64,000 nt of DNA, from assembly GCF_013204885.1 (NCBI RefSeq), contig NZ_JABMKX010000011.1, forward strand, positions 1 to 64,000, given 5' to 3'. This stretch comes from Paenibacillus tritici (lineage in GTDB: Bacteria > Bacillota > Bacilli > Paenibacillales > Paenibacillaceae). Each line of letters opens with the position of its first letter. The first letter of the stretch is position 1. Shown here piece after piece: positions 41,188 through 49,264 of the stretch. The notes below the pieces were generated by a model, which saw nothing but the letters and a program-made list of their open reading frames with translations, was not told the origin of the DNA and did not search any database. The translations under genes and the position numbers were made by a program.

Positions 41188-41446
41188 GAGGATTCCTCCG
41201 TGGATGTGGCGATAAGCTGCTGATTGTTGATTCAATATAGAATATATCTATAACACTATACAAATTATATTATAACTTTTATCTTCCGTTTTACAAACTC
41301 AGGACTTTTATCTAACGAACGGGCCCTAGAATAAGAAGAGTCAAGAGACGCCAATAGAAATGCAATCATGCTTCCCAAGCGAGCTTTGTACGAAGCAGGA
41401 CAGAATGCAGCAGGGCACTCACCAAACCTTAGGAGGAACAAAAACA

Positions 41447-42391
41447 ATGCAATTCAGAAAATCGTGGATCATGGCTTTGGCTCTTACAAGTGTAGTAGCA
41501 CTTTCGGCATGCGGTAACGGGGGAAATAAAGCTACAACCAATAACGGAGGAAATACACCGGCTGCAACAAATACAGAATCCGGCAGCGGTGCTAAATTAA
41601 GCGGTTCGATCCTGGCTTCGGGCTCCACAGCCCTTCAACCTCTCGTAGAGCAGGTAGCTGAGTCATTCATGAATGCCAATGCAGGCGTGGACATTCAGGT
41701 TCAAGGCGGCGGCAGCGGAACTGGCTTGACCCAAGTCTCTGAGAAGCAAGTGGATATCGGGAACTCGGACGTATTCGCAGAAGAGAAGCTGAAGGATGCG
41801 GCTAAAGCGGCAGAGCTGGTGGATCATCAGGTGGCTGTTGTAGCGATTGCGGCAGTAAGTAATCCGGCAGCAGGCGTTGACAGTCTGACCAAGCAACAGC
41901 TGGTTGATATCTTCACCGGCAAAATTACGAACTGGAAAGACGTTGGCGGTGCCGACCAAGCGATCCAGATCATCAACCGTCCGGCAAGCTCAGGTACACG
42001 TGCTACCTTCGAAAGCTTTGCCCTTGGCACCAAAACGGAAGATCAGAAGGGTTCGATCCAAGAGGATTCTTCCGGTACGGTTAAGAAAATGATCGGCGAA
42101 ACGCCGGGCGCTATCGGTTACCTGGCACTGTCCTACCTGGATGATTCCGTAAAAACACTGAATTACGACGGTGTTGAGCCTTCTGTAGATAATGTAATTG
42201 CCGGTAAATATCCGGTGTGGGCTTACGAGCACATGTACACCAATGGTGAGCCGAATGAAACGGTAAAAGCTTTCCTCGACTACTTCCTGACGGACGAAGT
42301 GCAGACGGGCGACGTAGTAGAGCTTGGCTACATCCCGGCTTCCAAAATGCAGGTATCGCGTGATGTTGCAGGAACCGTAACCCCTAAATAA
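41447..42391 (+). CDS. pstS: Phosphate ABC transporter substrate-binding lipoprotein
   Basis: A 314-aa lipoprotein that binds inorganic phosphate outside the membrane. The ATG at 41447 has TTAGGAGGA 10 nt upstream. The lipobox is ALSACGNGG, followed by an Asn/Thr-rich linker. Phosphate-binding landmarks are ILASGSTALQPLVEQVAESF, VQGGGSGTGLTQV, IGNSDVFAEEK and the RPASSGTRATFESF loop. A hairpin at 42439 separates it from pstC, which would allow excess binding protein. Confidence 0.93.
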   Translation: MQFRKSWIMALALTSVVALSACGNGGNKATTNNGGNTPAATNTESGSGAKLSGSILASGSTALQPLVEQVAESFMNANAGVDIQVQGGGSGTGLTQVSEKQVDIGNSDVFAEEKLKDAAKAAELVDHQVAVVAIAAVSNPAAGVDSLTKQQLVDIFTGKITNWKDVGGADQAIQIINRPASSGTRATFESFALGTKTEDQKGSIQEDSSGTVKKMIGETPGAIGYLALSYLDDSVKTLNYDGVEPSVDNVIAGKYPVWAYEHMYTNGEPNETVKAFLDYFLTDEVQTGDVVELGYIPASKMQVSRDVAGTVTPK

Positions 42392-42438
42392 TATTCATGG
42401 ATTCACTAAGTACCATCCATTAGAACTTCAGTGTGATT

Positions 42439-42467
42439 AGAGGCGGATACTTTCTGCCTCTCTTTTC
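42439..42467 (+). terminator. Attenuator-like hairpin between pstS and pstC
   Basis: AGAGGC and GCCTCT pair around 11 nt, followed by CTTTTC. Its position suggests partial termination after pstS. Confidence 0.65.
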
Positions 42468-42494
42468 ACTTTAGAAAGAGGGAGCAACTTGAGG

Positions 42495-43391
42495 GTGAAA
42501 TCAAAAAATTCGCGGCTTGAAAAACATCATATAGAGAATTTAGTCGGACGCATTTACATGTCCTTTTGCGTGCTGCTATTGGTTGTCATTATTGTATCCA
42601 TGGTCTATTTCGTAGCCTCCAAAGGGATTGCCAACTTTGTTAACGGTGAAGTGAAGATATCTGAATTCCTGCTGGGCACCAAATGGGCGCCTGAAGCCGA
42701 TACGCCTTCCTACGGAGCATTTCCCTTCATCTCCGGGTCGTTCCTGGTTACCCTGCTTGCTGCGCTGATTGCGAGTCCGCTCAGCATATGCGCTGCGCTC
42801 TTCATGACCGAGATTGTTCCGGGCTGGGGCAAAAAGCTGCTGCAGCCGGTTATTGAGCTGCTGTCAGGCATTCCATCCGTCGTCTATGGATTCGTTGGTT
42901 TAAGCGTCATTGTGCCTTTTCTGCGGGATACGCTGCCCGGTCAGGGCATCGGGGTTGCTGCAGGCGCGCTAGTGCTGTCGGTCATGATTCTGCCGACCAT
43001 TACCAGCGTGGCTGCAGACGCGCTTGCTTCTTTGCCGCAAAACTTGAAAGAGTCTTCCTTTGCGCTCGGTGCCACACGCTGGCAGACGATTTCCCGGGTC
43101 ATTCTCCCGACGACCTTTCCGGCTATTATGACAGGGGTTGTACTTGGTATGGCCCGTGCATTCGGCGAGGCCCTTGCCGTACAGATGGTTATCGGTAACG
43201 CACCCTTCATACCACACTCATTGTTCGAGTCTGCATCCACGCTCACCAGTGTAATCACGCTGGGTATGGGCAATACGACGATGGGTTCACCGCAGAACAA
43301 CGCGCTATGGAGTATGGCGCTGGTGCTGATGCTGATGACCTTTGTATTCGTACTGCTGGTAAGAATGCTCGAAAGGAGGAATAAAATTTGA
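42495..43391 (+). CDS. pstC: Phosphate ABC transporter permease PstC
   Basis: A membrane subunit of the phosphate importer, 298 aa from the GTG at 42495. A TTG two codons earlier (42489) is possible, but GGGAG is then only 4 nt away. Six helices are visible. The EAA coupling loop is SFALGATRWQTISRVILPTTFPAIMTG. LLSGIPSVVYGFVGLSVIVPFL is the typical PstC segment after TM2. The stop overlaps the pstA start. Confidence 0.92.
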   Translation: MKSKNSRLEKHHIENLVGRIYMSFCVLLLVVIIVSMVYFVASKGIANFVNGEVKISEFLLGTKWAPEADTPSYGAFPFISGSFLVTLLAALIASPLSICAALFMTEIVPGWGKKLLQPVIELLSGIPSVVYGFVGLSVIVPFLRDTLPGQGIGVAAGALVLSVMILPTITSVAADALASLPQNLKESSFALGATRWQTISRVILPTTFPAIMTGVVLGMARAFGEALAVQMVIGNAPFIPHSLFESASTLTSVITLGMGNTTMGSPQNNALWSMALVLMLMTFVFVLLVRMLERRNKI

Positions 43392-44284
43392 AGCCGAGAA
43401 CTGCTGACAAAGTAGCCACTGCCGTTATCGTAACGTTTGCTTTACTCATTGTAGCCATCCTGATTAGCTTGCTCGGATATATCCTGATCCGCGGGATGAA
43501 TCACATCAGCTGGGACTTCCTGACTTCCGCACCGCAGAAGATCCGCGCAGGCGGAGGGGTCGGGCCACAGCTGTTCAACTCTTTGTTCCTCCTGGTGCTG
43601 ACCCTGATTATCACCGTGCCTCTGGGGCTGGGTGCAGGAATCTTTATGGCTGAGTATGCCCGTCCCGGCAAGCTGACGAACTTCATCCGTCTGGTTGTGG
43701 AAGTATTGTCTTCCTTCCCTTCAATTATCGTCGGCCTGTTCGGCCTCTTGTTAATCGTCAACACCTTCAATCTCGGATTCTCTCTGATCTCCGGAGCACT
43801 CGCGCTAACCTTCTTCAACCTTCCGCTGATGGTGCGGATCACGGAGCAAGCGTTCCGTACAGTGCCCAAGCAGCAGAAGGAAGCCGGGTTCGCACTCGGT
43901 TTATCCAAATGGAAAATTGTGACCTCGGTATTGCTCCCGGTAGCGCTGCCGACCATTATTACCGGTACGATCCTCTCGGCCGGACGCGTGTTCGGGGAAG
44001 CGGCAGCGCTGATGTTCACAGCGGGGATGAGCAGTCCGCGCCTGGACTTCAGCAACTGGAATCCGCTTAGCCCTTCCTCACCGCTTAATCCGTTCCGTCC
44101 GGCGGAGACGCTGGCGGTGCATATCTGGAAGGTCAACAGTGAAGGGCTGGCACCGGATGCGCTGCAGATCGCAGCAGGCGCTTCGGCCGTACTGGTGCTG
44201 ACCGTACTGATCTTCAATCTGGCTGCACGTTACTTCGGCAGATTCATCTACCGCAAGCTCACCGCATCTAAGAGAATGAACTAG
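43388..44284 (+). CDS. pstA: Phosphate ABC transporter permease PstA
   Basis: A 298-aa partner permease with a TTG start overlapping the pstC stop by 4 nt and an AAAGGAGG binding site. Landmarks are the N-terminal helix, LGAGIFMAEYARPGKL, VEVLSSFPSIIVGLFGLLLIV and the coupling loop EAGFALGLSKWKIVTSVLLPVALPTIITG. Together with PstC it forms the channel. Confidence 0.92.
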   Translation: MKPRTADKVATAVIVTFALLIVAILISLLGYILIRGMNHISWDFLTSAPQKIRAGGGVGPQLFNSLFLLVLTLIITVPLGLGAGIFMAEYARPGKLTNFIRLVVEVLSSFPSIIVGLFGLLLIVNTFNLGFSLISGALALTFFNLPLMVRITEQAFRTVPKQQKEAGFALGLSKWKIVTSVLLPVALPTIITGTILSAGRVFGEAAALMFTAGMSSPRLDFSNWNPLSPSSPLNPFRPAETLAVHIWKVNSEGLAPDALQIAAGASAVLVLTVLIFNLAARYFGRFIYRKLTASKRMN

Positions 44285-44331
44285 ACTTGGATCAGCACAA
44301 TTTCAATAAAAGTCTGTAGGAGGAATATAAG

Positions 44332-45108
44332 ATGGGAATAGCGGAACCAGTGGTGCGTGAATCGTTTCAAACAGAGGAACTCAGTATTTTTTATGGCACA
44401 TATGAGGCGGTAAAAGGGATCAGCCTTCCGTTTGCCCAGAATACGGTAACTGCATTGATCGGCCCGTCGGGCTGCGGTAAATCCACCTTCCTCCGGTCAC
44501 TCAACCGGATGAATGACGATATTTCCGGCTCTACAACCAAAGGCAGCATCTGGATTGACGGAATTGATATTAATGCTTCGGGAACCGATGTAATCAAGCT
44601 GCGGCAAAAGATCGGTATGGTCTGGCAGAAGCCGAACCCCTTCTACAAATCAATCTATGACAATATCGCCTTTGGCCCGAAATACCACGGGGTTAAGGGC
44701 AAACAGGCGCTGGACGAGATCGTGGAGAGCAGCCTGCGCCGCGCCGCCCTGTGGGACGAGGTCAAAGACCGCTTGAAGGACTCGGCACTGGCGCTCTCCG
44801 GCGGACAGCAGCAGCGTCTGTGTATCGCCCGGGCACTGTCGGTGAACCCGCAGATTCTGCTGCTCGATGAGCCGGCTTCAGCGCTTGATCCCGTATCGAC
44901 CGGCAAGGTGGAGGAGCTGATTAAGGAGCTGAAGGAGGAGCTGCGCATCGTTATCGTGACCCATAACATGCAGCAGGCCGCGCGGATCTCGGATTATACA
45001 GCGTACTTCTATCTGGGCTCCCTTGTGGAATATGACAAGACCGAGAAGGTATTCACCAACCCGGAGAATCAGATGACTCAGGAATATATTATGGGCCGTT
45101 TCGGCTGA
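44332..45108 (+). CDS. pstB: Phosphate ABC transporter ATP-binding protein
   Basis: A 258-aa ATPase of the phosphate importer. TAGGAGGA precedes the ATG. Walker A is GPSGCGKST and RSLNRMND is the PstB signature after it. WQKPNPFYKSIYDNIAFGPK is the Q-loop, LSGGQQQRLCIARAL the signature, LLLDEPASALDP Walker B, and VTHNMQQAARISDYTAYFY the switch. A terminator follows, so phoU is not part of this operon here. Confidence 0.95.
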   Translation: MGIAEPVVRESFQTEELSIFYGTYEAVKGISLPFAQNTVTALIGPSGCGKSTFLRSLNRMNDDISGSTTKGSIWIDGIDINASGTDVIKLRQKIGMVWQKPNPFYKSIYDNIAFGPKYHGVKGKQALDEIVESSLRRAALWDEVKDRLKDSALALSGGQQQRLCIARALSVNPQILLLDEPASALDPVSTGKVEELIKELKEELRIVIVTHNMQQAARISDYTAYFYLGSLVEYDKTEKVFTNPENQMTQEYIMGRFG

Positions 45109-45125
45109 AGCTTAGAGATTCACAG

Positions 45126-45157
45126 GGCACCATCCATTGCGGGTGGTGTTTTTTTAT
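45126..45157 (+). terminator. Terminator of pstSCAB
   Basis: GCACCATCC and GGGTGGTGTT pair around ATTGC and are followed by a T-run. Confidence 0.85.
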
Positions 45158-45175
45158 AAATATAGAATTTATATA

Positions 45176-45197
45176 TTGCACACGATAACTTATTCTT
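45176..45197. repeat. Short shared repeat, copy 1
   Basis: TTGCACACGATAACT followed by TATTCTT matches 53192-53213 at 20 of 22 bases. Both copies lie just beyond a strong terminator and are preceded by TATATAT-like sequence. Confidence 0.6.
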
Positions 45198-45243
45198 GCA
45201 AAACTAATGTAATTAGTTTATATTTTAACTAATGACATTAGTT
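45196..45243 (+). promoter_or_regulatory. Promoter with two palindromic operators, MBL-tetR operon
   Basis: TTGCAA (45196-45201), a 17-bp spacer and TATATT (45219-45224) form a promoter. The palindrome AACTAATGTAATTAGTT (45202-45218) fills the spacer. A second, AACTAATGACATTAGTT (45227-45243), lies just after the -10. Their centres are 25 bp apart. The arrangement fits autorepression by the TetR regulator encoded second in the operon. Confidence 0.8.
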
Positions 45244-45258
45244 TTGAGGAGGATTCTT

Positions 45259-45987
45259 ATGAGAGTGACGCAAGAGGGTGATTTGTATCAGCTTACCTGG
45301 CTGCCGCGAATTTTTCCGGTGAATTGCTACCTGGTGGAAGAAGAGCAAGGACTTACTTTAATAGATGCGGGGATGTCCTATAGTCTGCAAGGGATTCTGA
45401 ATCAGGTTGCTAAGATTGGTAAGCCGCTGACTCGGATTATTCTCACTCATGGTCATATGGATCATGTCGGGGCGCTGGATGCGCTCAAGAAGCGGGTTCC
45501 GGACGCCAAGGTCTATATCTCGGAGCGGGATGCGGCGCTATTGGCCGGTAACCGCTCACTTAGAGCCGATGAGCAGCAGACCCCTATCAAGGGCAGCGTA
45601 CCCGGCAAAATAGGTACCAGACCCGATGTACTGCTGCATGACGGTGATACCATCGGCTCCCTGACCGCGATCAGTACTCCCGGACATACTCCGGGATCAA
45701 TGTCTTTCCAGGATCAGCGCAGTGGAGCCCTGATTGTCGGAGATGCGTTCCAGACCTTCCGGGCAACGGCAGTCTCCGGCAAGAAGGTCCCCTGGTTTCC
45801 TTTTCCGGCCATGGCGACCTGGAGTCTGGATCAGGCGCTGAGGAGTGCGTACAAGCTGATTGATCTGGCCCCTACCATACTGGCTGTAGGCCACGGGGAT
45901 CTGCTGAGGGACCCGGCAGAGGCTATGAAGCAGGCGGCGGCAGAGGCCGGGAGACTGGTTGGGGAAGGGGCACAGGTGCATGGCTAG
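45259..45987 (+). CDS. MBL-fold metallo-hydrolase
   Basis: A 242-aa metallo-beta-lactamase-fold hydrolase, probably cytosolic. The ATG at 45259 (MRVTQEGDLYQLTW) has GAGGAGG upstream. The metal motif is THGHMDHVGAL (HxHxDH); further ligands are the His of STPGHTPGS and the Asp of LIVGDAF, with a late His in AVGHGD. The binuclear site looks complete. The physiological substrate is unknown; the family includes thioesterases, glyoxalase II and lactonases. It is co-transcribed and overlapping with a TetR regulator, so the substrate may relate to that regulator's inducer. Confidence 0.88.
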   Translation: MRVTQEGDLYQLTWLPRIFPVNCYLVEEEQGLTLIDAGMSYSLQGILNQVAKIGKPLTRIILTHGHMDHVGALDALKKRVPDAKVYISERDAALLAGNRSLRADEQQTPIKGSVPGKIGTRPDVLLHDGDTIGSLTAISTPGHTPGSMSFQDQRSGALIVGDAFQTFRATAVSGKKVPWFPFPAMATWSLDQALRSAYKLIDLAPTILAVGHGDLLRDPAEAMKQAAAEAGRLVGEGAQVHG

Positions 45988-46564
45988 AGCAGGACTGGAT
46001 AGACACACGCTGGTACTGGCCGCAGCAGAGCTGGCAGACGCACACGGAATGGAGGAAGTTACGCTTGCTGCGCTGGCCGCCAAGCTGGGCGTACGTTCTC
46101 CGTCGCTCTATAATCACATTAACGGACTCCCGGGGTTGCGCACACTGCTGGCGGTGCATGGTCTGGAGCGGCTGTATGAGGTCATGTCTGCGGCAACGGA
46201 GGGTGTCAGTGGAGAAGCTGCGGTTCATGCCATGAGCCAGGCCTATATTGGATTCGCCAGGCAGCATCCGGGACTGTACCAGACGACCCTAAAAGCACCG
46301 GAGCAGGGAGACACCACTCTGGAAGCGGCAGGGGGGAAGATCCTGTCACTGATCCTCCAGGTGTTATCCGGCTTTGGGTTGGACGAGGAAGGGAAGCTGC
46401 ATGCTGTCCGGGGACTACGGAGTATTCTGCATGGCTTCTCGACTCTGGAGCAACAAGGCGGCTTCGGAATGCCGCTGGATCTAAGTGTCAGTCTTACCAG
46501 GCTGATCCGCACTTATATTGCCGGAATCCGCTGTATGGGAGCGGAAGCAGACAGCCCGGAATGA
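45980..46564 (+). CDS. TetR/AcrR family transcriptional regulator
   Basis: A 194-aa repressor starting at the ATG at 45980, overlapping the MBL stop by 8 nt, with GAAGGGG upstream. The N-terminal HTH is VTLAALAAKLGVRSPSLYNHINGLPGLRTLL. The C-terminal ligand domain resembles the WHG-type TetR domain (AYIGFARQHPGLYQTTL, GLRSILHGFSTLEQQGGFG). It probably binds the two 17-bp palindromes in its operon's promoter. The inducer is unknown. Confidence 0.88.
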   Translation: MARAGLDRHTLVLAAAELADAHGMEEVTLAALAAKLGVRSPSLYNHINGLPGLRTLLAVHGLERLYEVMSAATEGVSGEAAVHAMSQAYIGFARQHPGLYQTTLKAPEQGDTTLEAAGGKILSLILQVLSGFGLDEEGKLHAVRGLRSILHGFSTLEQQGGFGMPLDLSVSLTRLIRTYIAGIRCMGAEADSPE

Positions 46565-46566
46565 AA

Positions 46567-46600
46567 TAAAGAGCAATCTCCAAGTGAGGTTGCTCTTTTG
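46567..46600. terminator. Bidirectional terminator
   Basis: AAAGAGCAA-CTC and GAG-TTGCTCTTT pair around CAAGT, with A-rich sequence left and TTTT right, serving both converging genes. Confidence 0.85.
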
Positions 46601-46601
46601 G

Positions 46602-47261
46602 TTACGGCTTATTTTGCCTAACGGTGTAGACGCAGTTTCTTCCTCCCTTTAGGATGTACTCCCCCCGTTCAATATGAACATCATCCCCTAGAACCGTTTG
46701 GAATAAATGTAACTCATTCTTACATAACCCGGTACACACAGCAGCAGCTTCACAGATCGGACAATGCTTCTCGATGAATAAGAGACTGCCATCCTCCTGC
46801 TCCTTAACCTCGGCCATATAACCTTCATGGGTGCGAATCTCGGCCAGTTTCTCCAATTTCTCTCTAACCTCCGCTGCGGCGCCAAGATGCTGAAGATATT
46901 GTTTCTGCATTTTTTTATTTCGAACATCCAGCAGCTTGTCCAGCCCTTCATTGCCAAAAGCTTCCTTCATCGAATGGATGAGACTGATGGATAAATCCGA
47001 ATATCCGCTTGGGAAAAAACGATTAGCCGCGGGAGTTAATATCCACAGCTTGGTGGGGCGGCCCATGGGACGGGGCTCTACCACATTCGTAACCAGTCCT
47101 TCTTCTTTCAGCGCATTCAAATGCTGACGAATAGCCATTCCTGACAACGAAAATTGAGAGGAGAGTGCTACAACATCCATGCCTCCGCGCTCCTTCAACA
47201 GATCAATGATCGCTCTTCGGGTACTGATGGAGACATCCTTTTTGATTTGATTCCGGCTCAT
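46602..47261 (-). CDS. SufR-like Fe-S-sensing HTH repressor
   Basis: A 219-aa regulator. AAAAAGGAGG precedes the ATG (MSRNQIKKDVSISTRRAI). Residues 10-80 form a winged HTH (VVALSSQFSLSGMAIRQHLNALKEEGLV, wing PRPMGRPTKLW). The C-terminal half carries cysteines in HCPICEAAAVCTGLC and GGRNCVYTV, a spacing reminiscent of SufR proteins, which use such cysteines for a cluster and repress suf genes. It is divergent from an A-type Fe-S carrier gene. Two AAAC-N6-GTTK palindromes lie between the genes, close to the cyanobacterial SufR site CAAC-N6-GTTG. The name is an inference. Confidence 0.75.
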   Translation of the reverse strand: MSRNQIKKDVSISTRRAIIDLLKERGGMDVVALSSQFSLSGMAIRQHLNALKEEGLVTNVVEPRPMGRPTKLWILTPAANRFFPSGYSDLSISLIHSMKEAFGNEGLDKLLDVRNKKMQKQYLQHLGAAAEVREKLEKLAEIRTHEGYMAEVKEQEDGSLLFIEKHCPICEAAAVCTGLCKNELHLFQTVLGDDVHIERGEYILKGGRNCVYTVRQNKP

Positions 47262-47310
47262 GGTGCACCTCCTTTTTGAAGCAACTGAATCTGCATCTCT
47301 CCCTACATTT

Positions 47311-47326
47311 TAAACAAAAATGTTGA
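47311..47326. promoter_or_regulatory. SufR-type operator, copy 1
   Basis: TAAAC-AAAAAT-GTTGA is an imperfect palindrome. With copy 2 it forms a direct repeat that continues as AC-AAGT. It lies 50 bp upstream of the regulator's start codon. Confidence 0.55.
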
Positions 47327-47359
47327 CAAAGTCAAAGCTGGACTGTAGCGTAGACATTA

Positions 47360-47375
47360 TAAACCAAAATGTTTA
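47360..47375. promoter_or_regulatory. SufR-type operator, copy 2
   Basis: TAAAC-CAAAAT-GTTTA is a palindrome with 5-bp arms and a 6-bp centre. Its centre is 49 bp from copy 1. It lies 117 bp upstream of the Fe-S carrier gene. Confidence 0.55.
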
Positions 47376-47491
47376 CTAAGTATCCGGAACTATGAACTTA
47401 CACCAAAGGGAGCGGCTCTCGCTACATTCATACCCTGTTTAATCGAATGGGGTACCACAAACTAAATTAGGCTTGTACAGGAGGATTGAAG

Positions 47492-47851
47492 ATGAACGTT
47501 GAGGTCAGTGAGCTGGCATCAGAGAAAATCGCCGAAATCTTATTGAGCGCAAATACCCGGGATTCTTTTCTTAGAGTAGGTGTTGAAGAAGGGGGATGCA
47601 GCGGATTGTCTTATACCCTTGTCTTGGATGAGCAGCACACAGAGGAGGATATGGTATTCAATAAAGATAAATTCAGTATAGTCGTTCACACGAAGAGCAT
47701 TCCCTATATTGATGGTCTTGAAATTGACTATGAAGAAAGCGGAATGATAGGCGGATTCACTATGAATAACCCTAATGCCAAAGTCTCCTGTGGATGCGGG
47801 GCCAGTTTTAGAATGGCTAACTATCGGGGGGAAGTTAAAAAATGTGATTGA
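47492..47851 (+). CDS. A-type iron-sulfur carrier (HesB/IscA/SufA/ErpA family)
   Basis: A 119-aa A-type carrier that delivers Fe-S clusters to apoproteins. The ATG at 47492 (MNVEVSELASEKIAEIL) has ACAGGAGG upstream. The three conserved cysteines are in EEGGCSGLSYTL and VSCGCGASF. The length is standard. Its orphan position beside a SufR-like regulator, away from a suf operon, suggests a dedicated Fe-S stress response. Confidence 0.9.
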   Translation: MNVEVSELASEKIAEILLSANTRDSFLRVGVEEGGCSGLSYTLVLDEQHTEEDMVFNKDKFSIVVHTKSIPYIDGLEIDYEESGMIGGFTMNNPNAKVSCGCGASFRMANYRGEVKKCD

Positions 47852-47961
47852 TTTTTAAACAAAATCTCCTAATGAGCATCGTTCAGGAAGTGAATTTGCT
47901 CATTTATAGTGATAAGCTTAATCTGGTGTACAAGCCAGATTGAACTAGGAGGCGGAATTAC

Positions 47962-48654
47962 GTGGGCAGAACAGAGAAGCATGAAGGCGTGACTACCTTT
48001 GAGGAGATGGCTGAGGTTGTCGGCAGGCTGGGAATTGTACCGCTGGCATCCCTGATCCCGGAGCATCCGTCCGTGAACGGGCTGACGCTGGCGGAGAATT
48101 GGCATACCGATACAGAGCTGGACCCTTGGGGATGGCGGGTCAGATTTCCCGGAGAAGGGTTAGCCGGATACGGAAAGTTCATCAAGAAAAAAGCTGTCCT
48201 GGTATCCCGCGGGTGGCTGCCGGCTTATCTGGCAGCGGCCGGGCCTCAGCAGTCTCTGGAAGAACGGTATGAGAGCGGTCTTGCCACTAGAGAAGCGCTG
48301 ACGCTGCTGCAGATTATCCGGGCCAACGAAGGGATAGAGACACGCCAGCTGCGTTCGATAGCCGATATGAAAGCCAAGGAGAAGAAAACAGCGTTCGACA
48401 ATGCGGTAACGGAGCTGCAAGGGTCTCTGGACATTGTGATCTCGGGAGTCAAACAGCGGCTGAATGCGGACGGGGAGCCGAACGGGTGGAACAGTACCTC
48501 GTTTGAAACTGCGGGGCACTGGATGAAGGAAGCGGGAATTCAGCCCTTCGAAGGAACCAGGGAAGAAGCGGTCACGTGGCTGCGTTCTGGAATGGACGGT
48601 AGCTGGGCGCCGGAAGCCATTGCCTGGATCAGCAAAGTGCACGGCTGGAAATAA
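47962..48654 (+). CDS. Uncharacterised protein, possibly AlkZ-related
   Basis: A 230-aa soluble protein with a GTG start and AGGAGGCGGAATTAC upstream. The N-terminal part has FEEMAEVVGRLGIVPLASL and PWGWRVRFPGEGLAGYGKF. A winged-helix-like segment follows (LATREALTLLQIIRANEGIETRQLRSIADM), then LQGSLDIVISGVKQRLN. It resembles proteins annotated as AlkZ-related, after the DNA glycosylase AlkZ/YcaQ that unhooks crosslinks, but I see no clear catalytic QxQ/QxE motif, so glycosylase activity is not claimed. A hairpin AATCTGG/CCAGATT lies just before its ribosome binding site. Confidence 0.55.
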   Translation: MGRTEKHEGVTTFEEMAEVVGRLGIVPLASLIPEHPSVNGLTLAENWHTDTELDPWGWRVRFPGEGLAGYGKFIKKKAVLVSRGWLPAYLAAAGPQQSLEERYESGLATREALTLLQIIRANEGIETRQLRSIADMKAKEKKTAFDNAVTELQGSLDIVISGVKQRLNADGEPNGWNSTSFETAGHWMKEAGIQPFEGTREEAVTWLRSGMDGSWAPEAIAWISKVHGWK

Positions 48655-48681
48655 AAGTGCAGGGCTGAAAAAAACGATAAC

Positions 48682-48718
48682 GGCAGTCTCCGGGTTTATC
48701 CCGGGGGCTGCTTTTTTT
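48682..48718 (+). terminator. Terminator of the AlkZ-related gene
   Basis: GGCAG-CTCCGGG and CCCGGGG-CTGC pair around TTTAT, followed by a T7 run. Confidence 0.85.
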
Positions 48719-48820
48719 AGCTTCTACTTGAAGAAATAAAAACGGCTAATCCATCTCCCGCAGGAACAGACTGGCCGTAAGCGCTTACGAAACTGCTTGT
48801 ATGTTGAAGCTGGAGCAAGC

Positions 48821-48994
48821 TTATAGCATAGGGGCGAGGTAGGCAATCAGGAAATACAAGAAGCCGAACAACAGCATAATATAGGCAGTATACTTGATTG
48901 CGTCGGAGGCCACGATACTTAAGTCTTTGGGAGCCTGGACTTCCAGACGTTCCTGTTCAGTCGAATCCACTTCCTGGTTATAAGAATCTTTCAT
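48821..48994 (-). CDS. Tiny single-pass membrane protein, unknown function
   Basis: A 57-aa protein starting at the ATG at 48994 (MKDSYNQEVDSTEQERLEV) with TAGGAGGGA 8 nt upstream. An acidic, polar N-terminal half is followed by one hydrophobic helix (about residues 35-57, YTAYIMLLFGFLYFLIAYLAPML). It is probably a C-tail-anchored membrane peptide. No family is recognised. The strong ribosome binding site and clear domain contrast support a real gene. Confidence 0.68.
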   Translation of the reverse strand: MKDSYNQEVDSTEQERLEVQAPKDLSIVASDAIKYTAYIMLLFGFLYFLIAYLAPML

Positions 48995-49260
48995 CGGGAT
49001 TCCCTCCTAATATAAGTGTTTTGGTAAGCATAAGCTTCCTTAGTCGCTTCGGCCAATCGGCATCTGGCATTGGAAGGATACGCAATAAGTTTGGTGTGCG
49101 GGACTTGTAAATACTCTTCTTAATTGTATTGTGACATATTTGTGAATTAAATTCAACAATATTGTGAATATTTTTGGACACAACTTCAAATTTGGGCACA
49201 AGCAAGACAAACAGCCACCCCGGGTCCAGAGGCGGCTGTTTGTTTTTGATGTGAAAATCA
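48995..49260. other. AT-rich intergenic region with TGTGA half-sites
   Basis: The region upstream of the tiny membrane protein gene contains several TTGTGA/TTCAAC-type half-sites (49130-49185), suggestive of Rex or FNR-family sites but none a full match. A terminator-like hairpin ends the stretch. Confidence 0.35.
49207..49247 (+). terminator. Orphan terminator-like hairpin
   Basis: ACAAACAGCC-CC and GG-GGCTGTTTGT pair and are followed by TTTTT on the plus strand. No plus-strand gene ends just before it, so it may end an unannotated small RNA. Confidence 0.5.
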
Positions 49261-49264
49261 GGAT

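Noticed and set aside
41260..41330. PhoP (Pho) box upstream of pstS
   Set aside because: TTTTATC/TTTTACA elements are present, but their spacings (12 and 17 bp) do not fit the 11-bp direct-repeat pattern.
43501..44217. 238-codon minus-strand frame opposite pstA
   Set aside because: Antisense shadow; pstA is unambiguous.
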